From Tricholoma matsutake (lineage: Eukaryota; Basidiomycota; Agaricomycetes; Agaricales; Tricholomataceae): a DNA stretch of 64,000 nucleotides. Each line of letters begins with the position of its first letter. Position 1 is the first letter of the stretch. The notes beneath the pieces are model-generated. The model did not search any database, was not told the DNA's origin, and saw only the letters and a program-made list of their open reading frames with translations. The translations under genes and the position numbers were made by a program. Of the stretch, positions 51,814 through 62,983 are shown piece after piece. The stretch lies in assembly GCA_026075535.2 (NCBI GenBank), contig AP026539.1, positions 11,718,001 through 11,782,000 of the forward strand, in the 5' to 3' direction.

Positions 51814-52260
51814 TTAACCTCCCTCACACAAAGCAAGGGAAGGGCCATGAAACTCATTAATAATAGAAACCATCCTCATCATCCCTGGTGCAGTGGTGCC
51901 CCCATCCGTTAGTACTCCCCTCGCAGTAAGATCATTGCCCATATCATCATCAGCACCATTTTGGGACATGAGGACAAGCCCCCAGCATCTCTCACTGATA
52001 TGTTCTATGTGACCGAGGAAGACCCTTATCGCGTGCCAATAATGCTTGTGTGCAAAAAGCTGTGGCTCGATGTATGTGCCACTCAGGAATGCAGCAAAAG
52101 CCTGTTCCACCTGCCAAACTAAGGATTGACAACAATCATCATGGGATGTAGTGGAATCTTACCGCAATGAGAAGTAGGGTGTATAGGCCCTTGGGTGGGT
52201 GCTTCGCATCAAGTGGGGGATAGAGGATGGAGTTCTTCGCATAGGACCAGTGGTGGTGGT
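51814..52260 (-). pseudogene. Hypothetical gene fragment, two exons
   Basis: The minus strand reads AKNSILYPPLDAKHPPKGLY and TLLLIA, then a GTAAGA ... CTTAG intron (about 52163-52118), then WQVEQAFAAFLSGTYIEPQL, FAHKHYWHAIRVFLGHIEHI and SERCWGLVL, ending in a Gly-rich tail at 51814. Joining across the intron is in phase. Upstream coding is lost near 52290 in an acidic stretch (HEDEDGEDNDNN). I do not recognise the family. Its location among transposons suggests an accessory gene of a DNA element or a host gene fragment. Confidence 0.5.
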
Positions 52261-52840
52261 GCCCTGCCCTCCACTCCTGGTTGTTTACTGGTGGTTGTTG
52301 TCATTGTCTTCCCCATCCTCGTCCTCGTGATTGTGATTGTCATCTTCTGTAAGTCTGGTGCCCTCACAGACTTACTACACACACACAACATGCATGCAAA
52401 ACAGCCATACACACCAACACACATAACGCACATAGAATCGGACTGTGAAACAATGCCCACTATGCATTGATCAATGATATCACATTCCCATCAATTCCAC
52501 ATCAATTCCACATCAATCTGCGCCCCCTATTATTCCCATCAAAAATCTCATCAAATTCCCATCACTGCCATCAATCCCCGAGAATGATGTGTTCCCATCA
52601 TTCCAAGTCTTGATGTGGCCCTTCTATATATAGAAAGTCTTGATGCAGCCTTTTTCTCAATATGTACAAGGTGGAAAGCTATATTTAGAATACTATAGGT
52701 AGTAGACTGTTTTCCCCTTTGTTGCCCCATCCCTTACTCTCTGCAACAAAGATAACCTATTCCTGTCTGTCTGTCTGACTACTGAGGTTCCCTAACCAGG
52801 CAACCTTTCATCTTCCCCATCCCCATCCCCATCCTTGTCC
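52261..52840. other. Unassigned repeat-like sequence
   Basis: Contains direct repeats of AATTCCACATC and related CCCATCA motifs (52470-52600), then CTATATATAGAAAGTCTTGATG. It looks like part of an LTR or MITE, but I cannot define ends. Confidence 0.4.
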
Positions 52841-52847
52841 TGTCATT

Positions 52848-53239
52848 GCTCCCCATTTCCATCCCGCGAGCAGTTGCTCATGCCAGTAGTTGGGGGTGCT
52901 GCTGTCATGGGCATATCATGTATGGTCTTGCTACCACCTAACCACCCCACAAGCAGAAGCTTGTGGCAGTGGTGGGTAGGCAATAGCACAGGTACACGTG
53001 GGTGTTGGTTCCTGCACGGGTTTCACCCAGTATATAAATTATTCTATCTAAACTAATAAATATGTAATTACACTAAAAACCACCCCCACCCCACATTTGT
53101 GAGTGAGAGGGGGGGGTGGTTGTCACTTTGGGACCATCATCCCAGTTGTCCTGTCCCCTTCTGTCACCCTTCATCGTCAGCTGCTAGCACCCGTGATCCA
53201 CCCTGCAAGCAGTGGCTTGCAGGGCTGGGGGCGGGTGCT
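52848..53239. repeat. Cluster of three ~50-base hairpins
   Basis: 52848-52900 (inner CGCGAGC/GCTCATG), 52930-52980 (inner CCACAAGC/GCTTGTGG, loop AGAA) and 53186-53239 (AGCACCCG ... CGGGTGCT, inner CCCTGCAAGC/GCTTGCAGGG, loop AGTG). The third is the most complete member of the family in the window. Confidence 0.65.
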
Positions 53240-53604
53240 GGGTTGTATATGCAAAATGTTCATATACAAACGTTGGACTTGACAGAGAGTTGATGGATGA
53301 GCAGACGGCAGAGATACGCTGCCTACAGCTGGAAAACGACTAAACAAAATTTCGCATTTTGAGGCAGTTTTTCATGTACTTGTTATCCTGCAGTATGATG
53401 GCTGAATTATCATCAATCCAGAAGTATTGTATGAGTTGACCCATTTGTAGAAGAAGTCCACTTTGTGGATGGTGTGGTGAGTGTGGCAAAAATTTGAGAT
53501 TGTGGCTAAAAGTGGCTGGGATGGCCCCACACTGCCATACGTTCCAGACACTCCATACACTGCCACACCAATGTAGTTTTCCTGATGTTAGATATGCAGG
53601 ATTA

Positions 53605-53626
53605 GGGGGGGGGGGGGGGGGGGGGG
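53605..53626. repeat. G22 tract
   Basis: Twenty-two consecutive G, just left of the element E LTR. Length may be unreliable in the assembly. A G14 tract also occurs in the ORF of element G (about 49981-49994). Confidence 0.9.
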
Positions 53627-53670
53627 TGTTAAGTACACTACTCCTGCATAAACCCACTACATATATACAC

Positions 53671-54072
53671 AGTTAGGGCGACACCCACTATCTGCTAGCT
53701 AAGACCGTGTGGGTTCTCTCTACAAGAAGGGGGCGGGATCTGTGCTTGTGATGGGGAAATTGATGGTTTTGATGCGAGGGGTTATTAATAGGTGAGTTTG
53801 TTGACAAAGGCCTTTCACACCGAAAGCATAGGTGGAATACCTAAGAGAACACAACTGGGGTCCCCTAGGCATGTATTTAGGGTTTATATACTATGTTACA
53901 TATATTGTACATTGTTGTTACTGACGCATTCATACATGCATGTACATATTGATGCGTGCGAAATAAAATTCTCACGCTATCAAAGTGTAGCATCATTTGG
54001 CGTCATGTAGCGTAATTCGACATAATAAAATAAAAATGAAATTTTATTAGGTAATGGGGTGGTTTCCTAACA
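53671..54072 (-). repeat. 3' LTR of element E (element orientation minus)
   Basis: 402 bases matching 59515-59916, next to the polypurine tract at 54073. Confidence 0.9.
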
Positions 54073-54083
54073 TTACCCCCCTT

Positions 54084-57000
54084 TTATGCCTCGACTTCCA
54101 GGTGAGAAAATATTACGTCTGTCCCCTCTGTGAAATTTTGGTAAGGCCAGAATCTCATCCCCTCATACACCATTCTTGCAATGCGACGCGGAGCATTCGG
54201 ATTACGTTTAAAGAATTGGGCAATCGCGTTACGCGCTCGCTTACAATTCTCTTTGGGTTCCCATGAGTTATTTTTGTTGGTATAGTTTTTCCACTTTATT
54301 AAAAACTCCAATTTGTTCCGTCGAAGACATGAGTCTAGAATTTCTTCAACTATGTATTCTGGAGCACCTTCTACTATTATCGGAGGTTGTGGAGTAGTTT
54401 GTTGGCCAGGAATAGTGGGCGGGCAGTAAGGGCATAGGCGGGATACATTAATCTCGGGATCAATCTTGAATGATCGGGGTAATTTTAGCACTACCACATT
54501 AGGCGAGATTACTTTAGAGATCACATATGGGCCAACTTGTTTTTCTGTAAGTTTCCTCGAAGGTCATGGAATATTCAGGTCCTTGGTACTTAGCCATACC
54601 AAGTCACCAACTTTGTACTCTGGAGCACGTGCTCGAGTACGATCTGTGTGTTGCATCATGTCATCACATGCTTTCTTCAATGCCGCCTCTGCTTCCTCTT
54701 GTACCTTTTGCATCTTAGATACAAAGTCTTCTACCGACTGTACTTTGACTTCCCTTCTGGGTTCTACTCCCATGAGAGGATGATATCCATAATTCACGAA
54801 AAAGGGTGACATACAAGTAGCTGAATGGAATTTGTTATTGTGGGAAAATTCGGCAATTCTCAACCATTCGGGCCAGTTGGTTTGTCAGTAGTTGACAAAC
54901 ATACATAGGTACTGCTCCAACTCCTGATTCATTCTCTCTGTCTGCCCATCAGTCTGCGGGTGATATGCCATAGATAATTTAGTTTGAATTCCCAATATAT
55001 TGTTTAGTTCTCACATAAATGTGGAAGCAAATTGTGGTCCGCAATCAGAGATAATGGTATCGGGTAACCCATGTAACCGCCATACCTGATTTAGATAGAG
55101 GCGCGCCAAGCCCAATGATGAGGTTTCTGTAGTAGTAGGAATAATGTGGACCTCCTTTGTAAAGTGGTCACATACTACAAATATTGCATCGTACCCTTGA
55201 GCCTTGGGTAATCCAGTAATAAAATCCACAGATATATCTCGCCATGGCACTTTAGGTATAGGGTTCAGCATTAATTTTCCTGCAGGTTTCTCTGGAAATT
55301 TCTTCCCCCTCATGCACGTATCACATCCATCCACATACCCCAACACATACTTTGAAATTCCAGGCCACCAATAATTTCTCATTACTAATTCCAACATCTT
55401 CCATCTTCCTGGGTGTCTGGCAATCAGTGTATTGTGATGTAACCAGATGATCTCCCTTCACAAATCCTGATCCTTCGGTACATACACTTTTCCTCAAAAC
55501 AACACCAACCCTTGTTCCTCAGCCCACTCATCTCCTTTGATATTACCTTTCTTCTCTCCCTTCAGAGCTTTCACAGCTTCCACTACTTCATCGTCCATTT
55601 CCAAACATTGTCTAATTTTAGACAACATTTCTGTTTCCGAGCTATCTATTAATAGATGCCCTTGACACATAGCGCAAATGCAAAAGTATTCGGGTTTGAG
55701 TAAGGTAACATTTTTATTGTCCTCCTCCACCCCCCTTTTATGATCAATACGTCTGGATAATGCATCTGCTTTCCTCATTAAGCTTCCCACTTTGTGGACC
55801 AAGTGAAAGTTGAAACATGATAGGAATAGTGCCCAACGTGCTTGCCTGCAATTAAGCTTTTTAGTGGACATGAAGTATTGCAGATTTTGATGATCCGTCC
55901 AGATCTCAATTTGATGCATACATCCCTCCAAATAATGCCTCCACGCCTCCAATGCTCGTATTATCCCTAACATCTCTTTGTCATGCACATCATAATTCCT
56001 CTCCACATCATTCAACCTTTTTGACAAGTATGCACAAGGATGCCATTTGTCATCTTCACACAGCATTGATAATACCGCTCCAGTAGCAAAATCGGATGCA
56101 TCAGATTCCACTTGCAAAGGGCATGTGAAATCTACTGGGGCTAATATTGGTCCCTCCACAAACTTCCTCTTCAACTCCTCAAATGCTGTCTGCTGCTGCT
56201 CTCCCCACCTCCATACTACTCCCTTTCATGTAAGGTTATGTAAGGGTGTGGCAATTTTAGAAAAATTGTGCACAAAGCGACGATAATAATTTGTGAGTCC
56301 CAAGAAGGCTTGAACCTCCTTGACATGGGTGGGCGCAGGCCAATCTGTGATCACCTGTACCTTGATCGGATCCATTTTGATCCCATCAGGGCCAATCAAT
56401 AATCCTATGAACTCAATCTTGCTTGCTGCAAACACACACTTCTCTGGTTTCAAAAATAGATCATTCTCCGCCAACCTCTGTAACACCTCCTGCACTATCG
56501 CCTCATGATTTTCTTCATCCTCCATGAATATCAGAATGTCATCAATAAATATTATTACCATGCCTTTGTCTATTACGTCCTTGAAAATGTCGTTCATCAT
56601 ATTTTGAAAGGTTGGGGGACTATTAGTCATCCCAAAAAACATGACAAGCGGCTTGAAGGATCCTCGATGTGTGGCAAATGCAGCCTTCCACTCATCTCCT
56701 TCCTTTATTCATACATTGTTGTATCCCCATCATAAATCCAATTTTGTAAAGACCTTGGCTTTTCCCACCTTGTCAATTATTTCTGAGATCAACAGCAGGG
56801 GGTACACGTTCTTCACTGTCTACTCATTCAAATACCTATAATTGGTACACATCCTCTTCCTTTGGTCTTTTTTTGGCACAAAGAATATTGGTGACATCTG
56901 CAGTGATTTCAAAGGTTGCATGTATCCTTTGCACAATTGCTCCTTCAGGAACACATCCACTTCCTCTTGTTCCATCAGAGATAATGGATATACCTTCGAC

Positions 57001-57935
57001 TTCTTCAGCACAAACCCTGGCTTCATCTCAATCGCATGATCCCATGCCTTCCACACCGGCATTCGCTCAGACTCCTTCTTCTGGAACACTGACAGATGTT
57101 CATGATACACTTTTGGCACCCATTCCTCCACTGGCTTCTCCACCTTCATGATATTCTTGTCCCATGACTGTCCTCCATGGATTGTTCTAACAGTTTGCTT
57201 CTGCTCTTCTTTCTCAATCATGATCGGAACTTCCCCATTTGGCATTTCCTCATCCTCCACTTCCTCCATTGTAACAGAATACTTTCTCGGACGTTCTTTT
57301 TCTTTCTTTTTCCTTTTTTCCTTCTTCATCTTCCTTCCATACACATTACATTCCTTAGGACAATGAGTCATTTGTACTTTCCCAGTTTTCCAATCAATTT
57401 CGGGATTATGCTTGTGTAACCATGGACATCCTATTATTAGATTGGTTTTCCCAAGATCGCACACTTCGAATATGGCTCGCTCCTGATGCTCCTGATACTT
57501 TAGTACCATAGTCACCTCCTCCTTGATAGTTCCTCCATGATTGACTGTTCCATCAATATTGTACACCATTATAGGTTGTGCCAGCTTGCGTGTGTTAATA
57601 CCGTTTCCAGTAATTAAGGATTGATTAATAAATAATCCTGTAGCACCACTATCAAGCAATGCTTCCACATCAATAGCTGCATGCATATCCACTGTCTTCA
57701 GTCCCACAGTCAAGGTGATTTCGGGTTCTACTTGCACAGAGCGAATAAAGAATTTAGGGGTTTTCAGAAATGATGTGTGAAAATTGTCACATGATTGACA
57801 ACAGTTGTACTCCTTTTCGTCACGTGATTCAGAATGGTTATACTCCTCCTCGATTTCCTTTTCTGATTTGCTCTGGGTTTCCTCGGATACTAATACATTG
57901 TAACAATTTTGGGTCACCAATGGGGAAACCTTCAC
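54084..57935 (-). pseudogene. pol: Pol of element E: protease, RT, RNase H, integrase, chromodomain
   Basis: A single frame of 1,284 codons without frameshift but with about nine stops, most TGA where arginine is expected. Protease: LLDSGATGLFINQS (57655). RT: FFVPKKDQRKRMCTNYRYLN (56830), VFTKLDLWWGYNNV, VMFFGMTNSPPTFQNMMNDI and IIFIDDILIF (56540), catalytic pair intact. RNase H: VESDASDFATGAVL (56100), VHDKEMLGIIRALEAWRHYL, IWTDHQNLQYF. Integrase: CDTCMRGKKFP (55320), SVDFITGLP, IISDCGPQFAS (55040) and [14 protein letters not shown] (54950). Chromodomain: EYIVEEILDSCLRRNKLEFL (54340) and WKNYTNKNNSWEP. Pol is in the -1 frame relative to gag and overlaps its stop, but no canonical slippery heptamer is present. 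Confidence 0.92.
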
Positions 57936-59026
57936 TGGGACTCTTCCACAAAATTCTTCTGCTTGCCTTCCTCTGGCTTCACTTCCTCGATTGTAGCTTC
58001 CCTTATCTTTCTTTTCTGCCTACAATTCCTAGAAATGTGTCCTAACTGCCCACAGTTACATTTAAGTGGGGCTCGTCTTCCTGCTTGATCAACCTCCATT
58101 GCCTCTGCTGGTGCTGCTGACTCCATAACTATAGGTGTCACTGCCATGGCCGGTGGCTGTGCCCTTGGAGCTTGCGCCTGAGGTGCCTTTCCTTTCTCAG
58201 ACTTTCCTCCAGATGACTTTCCAAATTTACTACTTCCGTACATCAACTTTGACTCCACCTGTTCCTGCCGATATTGCCAGTCAAGGCGCATTGCCCAATT
58301 ATACCACTCATCCAACTTCTCTGGCATAGAAGGTAGTTGGTAGATAGACTTGAATAAAGAGGGATTTAATCCTGCTTTCAAAAACTCTACCAATGCAGCT
58401 TCTCCCATGTCCGTTTGCGAAGCTTCTGCTTTGAACTGCAAAATAAATTCATCTGCCATTAGGGAACCTTGGCGCATGGTTTTTAATTTAGCATTGGCTG
58501 TCGCCTTTGGATTAGGGTTTCCAAACTGTGCCTCCAATCTCTCCAGAAATTCCTTGAAGGTTGAAAATGGTTTATTTCCTGTGGCAATTTGATTAATAGC
58601 CTCATTTCTCCAGAACTGTGCTTTCCCCCCCTGAATGTATGAGAGAGCAAACATAATCCTAGACTCAGCTGTACGAAACTCTGGCTTCCTCCCATGGATG
58701 TACAATATTATAGAGCTGATGAAGGATTTTGTATTCTCCATGGTACTGCCAAAGATTTGCAGGGGTGTGTACTTAGGTAAGCACACTTTTCCATTTCCAG
58801 ATTTCTCCACCGTCTCATCCTCCTACGATATCCACTCCACCATCTCCTCCATCTCATCATCTCTTTCTCCTATCATCTCTGGCTGTACTTCCACTTGTCT
58901 GGGCTGTGATGCTGCCAATACTGACACTAATTGTGACATTTGTGCTGTGAGCACATCAATTTTTGCCTCTAGTGCTGGTATGGGAACAGGATTAGGACGG
59001 GGATTAGAAGTTGAAGGTTCAGACAT
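57932..59026 (-). pseudogene. gag: Gag of element E
   Basis: 365 codons from MSEPSTSNPR with one TAG near 58823. An N-terminal helix (ALEAKIDVLTAQMSQLVSVL) precedes the capsid block NTKSFISSIILYIHGRKPEF, IMFALSYIQGGKAQFW and PFSTFKEFLERLEAQFG. The zinc knuckle reads CNCGQLGHISRNC, lacking one residue between the first two cysteines (C-x-C instead of C-x2-C). A Pro/Ala/Lys linker lies before it. The frame overlaps pol at its stop. Confidence 0.9.
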
Positions 59027-59514
59027 AATTGTAGAATCTGTGATGAATCACTTCTTTGACAAATTCAAAATTTTTTCTTCGAGACCTCTCCAAATGTTTA
59101 CGGGTCACGTGATAAGGTTCGTCGATCGTTCATCAATCGTTCGTCGTTCGTCGGGCGCCTATTTTGACACTTTGGATCAATAACCCTTCCAACAGTGCCT
59201 GATCTCGGAGATATCACTGAATTTGGCTTGTAACTAAAATAGTCGTCTGAATAGAGTAATGTAAATCGTAACTAAACCAGATCCAATCGGTTGTCTGGTT
59301 GCAGCTGTCCTAATGACGAGCGCTGCCTCTCGATCACTGGCAGTCGCAATGTAAGGCGAGGCCTGGCATCGGCTTACAAAAGAAAAGGTAGATTATGTAT
59401 ATACAAGTACTTCTGGCTTGTGCCAAAAGAATGAGTAATCGGATGTGGCACAGTGAAACAATGACGTATGCGCAAGTAAGAGAAGGTGCACTGATATGGG
59501 AAGTTGTGTTCTTC

Positions 59515-59916
59515 TGTTAGGGCGACACCCACTATCTGCTAGCTAAGACCATGCGGGTTCTCTCTACAAGAAGGGGGCAGGATCCGCACTCATGATGGGG
59601 AAATTGATGGTTTTGATGCAAGGGGTTATTAATAGGTGAGTTTGTTGACAAAGGCCTTTCACACTGAAAGCATAGGTGGAATACCTAAGAGAACACAACT
59701 GGGGTCCCCTAGGCGTGTATTTAGGGTTTATATACTATGTTACATATATTGTACATTGTTGTTACTGACGCATTCGTACATGCGCATACATATTGATGTG
59801 TGCAAAATAAAATTCTCACACTATCAAAGTATAGCGTCATTTGGCGTCATGTAGCGTAATTTGACATAATAAAATAAAAATGAAATTTTATTAGGTAATG
59901 GGGTGGTTTCCTAACA
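59515..59916 (-). repeat. 5' LTR of element E (element orientation minus)
   Basis: 402 bases, almost identical to 53671-54072; visible differences include CpG/TpG pairs such as GCGTGTA versus GCATGTA. High similarity suggests a young insertion that decayed mainly by C-to-T change. Confidence 0.9.
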
Positions 59917-60502
59917 TATAAGGGGCTGCACTTCTGCCACATCCCCCAGTCAATCAACTCCTGTTATCACAGTCATCTCTCTTTCTGCCTCAAACACAGG
60001 TGCTAACAGCCATGTCACCACAATGATGGGGGCATGTAACCAACAACAAAAGCAAGATGATGATGTGAACAACAACAGCAGGGCCAGACAACAAGAACCC
60101 CAGCACCCCCCACTACTGTGAGTGACTGCTTGCAGGGTGGATAGAGGGTGCTAATGGCCAATGACCATGGGAGGGGGAATGTCAGTGACAATGGTGGAGC
60201 AGGGAGGACAGGGCCAGGCCAGAGTGACCCCCCCCCCTCAAATGCACCAGGGGGAATATTAAATTAGTTTGCAGCCCCTCTCCTTTTGTAATGCAGAGGT
60301 GGGGCCAATATTTAATTATACAGTAGTTTGTCCCCTTCTTGCATTTCTGTGACTTTTCCCATAGCTGCTTCCTGACTGTGCTGTCTGTGCATTAATGCCA
60401 ACTGTTCAACTATGTAATGCAGCATTTTCACCACCAATAGGAGGGGGCAATGCACATGCAAAGTCAACCTGAAAAAACCATGTTGAGCCCTCCAAATGGA
60501 GA
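59917..60502. other. Unassigned sequence with one family hairpin
   Basis: Continuation of the 52261-53670 region beyond element E. Contains the hairpin 60102-60152 (AGCACCC ... GGGTGCT, inner TGTGAGTGACTGCTTGCAG imperfect) and Asn/Gln-rich pseudo-coding triplets. No gene. Confidence 0.45.
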
Positions 60503-61256
60503 TGTTAAGGGCAAAGCCTCAACCACTCGATCTAGTCAATGTCATTCGATGAGGTGCTTCCTCGACAAGTCATTCGGCACTAGTCTTACTCGGAGCATCC
60601 GACGTAAGATAGGTAGTGCACTCTAGCAGGGCTTCTGTGTAGAGTTGTTCAGGTTCACGCACTAAGGGGCTTCCTTAGTGGTTTCGAGTAAGTTTGTGAG
60701 TTGCAAGTTAAGGCTGTTAATTGCCTAGATCTAAACTAAGGACATCCCTACTATGAGTTGCAGTACTTATACTACGAGGGAGGTCCTTATCGTCCAATCA
60801 GAAAGATAGATGTGTATCAGGTAAGAATAGAAACAATAGGCCTCATGCCTTGCATGAGGCATCCGATGTCATGGAGTGCTGTGGTGCAGCATGTCAGGAA
60901 ACAATAAGAGATAAGCCTCATGCCTAGCATGAGGCATCCAATGTCACGGATCCAATGTCAAGGACATGCTGTGGCGCAGCATGTCGATCGTGAGAGTCCA
61001 ACGTCACAGACCTCATGTCAAGAGGCTGTTGTATCACAGCATGTGTGGGAGTGGGTTCAGGTGCATGGAGTCACCATGCATCAAGGGTGCCTTCCACGGG
61101 AAGGGGATCAGATGCATGCAGTCGGCATGCGTCGTGCATGTGTCTGGTGTCAAGGACATGCCCTAGGCATGAATCATGGAGTGCCTCCTGTCTGGAGGGG
61201 ATCGTCGGGTTGGTCGGGTTGGTCGGGTTCCATGAGTTACAAGAAAAATTGTAACA
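60503..61256 (-). repeat. 3' LTR of element D
   Basis: TGTTAAGGGCAAAGCC ... AAAAATTGTAACA on the plus strand; B-type ends in reverse. Immediately right of it the minus strand has the purine tract GCGGGGGGGTAA. Its hairpin array (60520-60690) uses different stems: CACTAAGG with its complement around GGCTT at about 60658-60678, and TAGCAG/CTG(T)GTA around GGCTT. Confidence 0.8.
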
Positions 61257-61646
61257 TTACCCCCCCGCTATGGTCGAAAGTTCCACACTTCAACCTAAAT
61301 CTTCATCTCTCCTTCGTGGTCTGATCGGGTGTGGTCTGGTTATGTGGGTAGGTCGGGGTCAAGGGGTACAATGGAGGAATCATTCATGTCCAAGCTTGGA
61401 CCGTGATCGGGTTCTTTTCGTTTTATACTGCCTTTAGCAGTGGTGTCAAAGAGTCAGTGGTGTCATCGGAAGGGGGAGGGGTGTGTAGGGTTTGCGCAGT
61501 ATCAAGGGTAATCACTGTAGTTTTACATCTTTGCAGATGATCGCTAGTTTAACATCTTTGCGGACAATCGGTAGTTTAATGTCTTTGCAGATGATCGGTA
61601 GTTTAACGTCTTTGCAGACAATCAGTTCGCACCTAGTTGTGCTCAG

Positions 61647-62357
61647 TGTTATGATTTGTTATCTGGACCCACATGACTGGGCACTTCATTTTTCCTTTCT
61701 GACATGACACAACTCACTTCCGATGGAGACACCCCCTGACCTGACTCCTGTCGATCGACATGCTGCACCGCAGCATTCCGTGATGTCGGACTCCGTGACA
61801 TTGGACTCCTTGACATCGGACCCTTGATATTGGATCCGTGACATCGGATGCCTCATGCTTGGCATGAGGGTTATTTGCTATTGTTCTTCAACATGCTGCA
61901 CCGCAGCACTCCATGACATCAGACTCCTCATGCTAGGCATGAGGCTTACTGTTCTATTGTTCCTTCTATATTTACTTGACAAGGATCTCGTATTCCGATT
62001 GGACGATAGACATTCTCTGAACCGTATATAAGCTACAGTAATACTGCCTGTATTCCTTAGCTTGACCTAATTCAAATAACGGTCTTAGACTCAACCAGAA
62101 CACTCAACAGCTTAGGAAGCCCCTAGCTGTGATAACTCAAACTCGACAGTTGGAAGGCCTCCAACTGTGATACATGAACCGATGGTCTACTCAGAAAGCC
62201 TCTGAGTACAGATAGCCATATCGACTTAGGAAGCACCAAGTCCTGAACAGAACCCAATACAGTAAGAAAGCCTCTTACTGCAAGAACCAATACAGTTGGA
62301 AAGCCTCCAACTGCAACATACGAAGACTAGGCTGAGTTGAGACCTATAGTCTTAACA
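61647..62357 (+). mobile_element. Solo B-type LTR in element D
   Basis: TGTTATGATTTG ... TCTTAACA, 711 bases, perfect 5-base duplication CTCAG (61642-61646 and 62358-62362). Contains an expanded (TCCGTGACATCGGA)-type minisatellite at about 61775-61850, TATATAAG at about 62024 and the hairpin array at about 62105-62320. It cuts the end of ORF3. Confidence 0.92.
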
Positions 62358-62793
62358 CTCAGTGGTCTGGGGTGTCGGTGTATGGGTGTGTTGGCTGGAA
62401 TGCAGCAATGTCCCCAGTTCTCCATGTCGTCCAAATAAGAGCTGCCTTGCCAGCTCAAATCTGCTTTCTTTGTCATAGTGGGTGTTCCACTGAAGGTCAT
62501 TCCACAGTAGTGGGCCAATCCCCGCTAGTGGTCTCCTGCCTGGGGTCAGACCATTGCAGTCAACAACAAATTGTTCGGGGAGATAGTCTCCACCGTCTAA
62601 CTCTTCTTTGAAGCACCACTCCTCAGATTGTGCTTTTACCCAGGTCAAATCCATTTTCATGCTCCTTCGCACATAGAGGCAGCATGTTGGGCAAGTCGAG
62701 GATATTCTCTTTATCCAGTCATCTCTGTTTATCCAGAATGTGATTCCATGCGGGCATTCCCAAGAGAGTTGCCCCGGCAGTCTGTTTGTTCAT
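62358..62793 (-). pseudogene. ORF3 of element D
   Basis: The minus strand encodes RLPGQLSWECPHGITFW, NRDDWIKRISSTCPTCCLYV, KMDLTWVKAQSEEWCFKEEL, LLWNDLQWNTHYDKESRFEL and HGELGTLLHSSQ. It is the homologue of ORF3 in element B, which has a one-base deletion that this copy lacks; conversely the start here is shifted relative to ATG (near 62793). It is truncated by the solo LTR at 62357. Conservation at protein level between diverged copies suggests it was once under selection. Confidence 0.65.
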
Positions 62794-62983
62794 GGTGACT
62801 GGTCAATGACTCGTCGTCCAGTCGCCATGTTCTTCTCATATTCATTCTTTATTGAAAGGGGGTGGGGGTGGGAGTGAACGTGAAGGGCATCAACGTTCAG
62901 TGGGTCAATTGTTGTTTGGGGGGTATCAGGGGTGTTGTTTGGCTGGGGTTCAGTTCAGATAGTGGGGGTTTCTTGGGTTCTCG

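Larger units (their letters stand above)
53671..59916 (-). mobile_element. Element E: Ty3/Gypsy chromovirus
   Basis: LTRs 53671-54072 and 59515-59916 (402 bases; plus strand (T/A)GTTAGGGCGACACCC ... TTTCCTAACA) enclose a minus-strand leader, gag (59026-57932) and pol (57935-54084). A polypurine tract AAAAGGGGGG (minus strand, 54073-54083) joins the pol stop to the 3' LTR. A clear target duplication is not visible; TATAC versus TATAA is the nearest. Flanks on either side (52848-53670 and 59917-60502) both carry the AGCACCC hairpin family and were contiguous before insertion. Confidence 0.9.

Noticed and set aside
53605..53626. Assembly gap or functional G-quadruplex
   Set aside because: A pure G22 run could form a quadruplex, but nothing around it supports a role and its length may be a sequencing artefact; kept only as a repeat.
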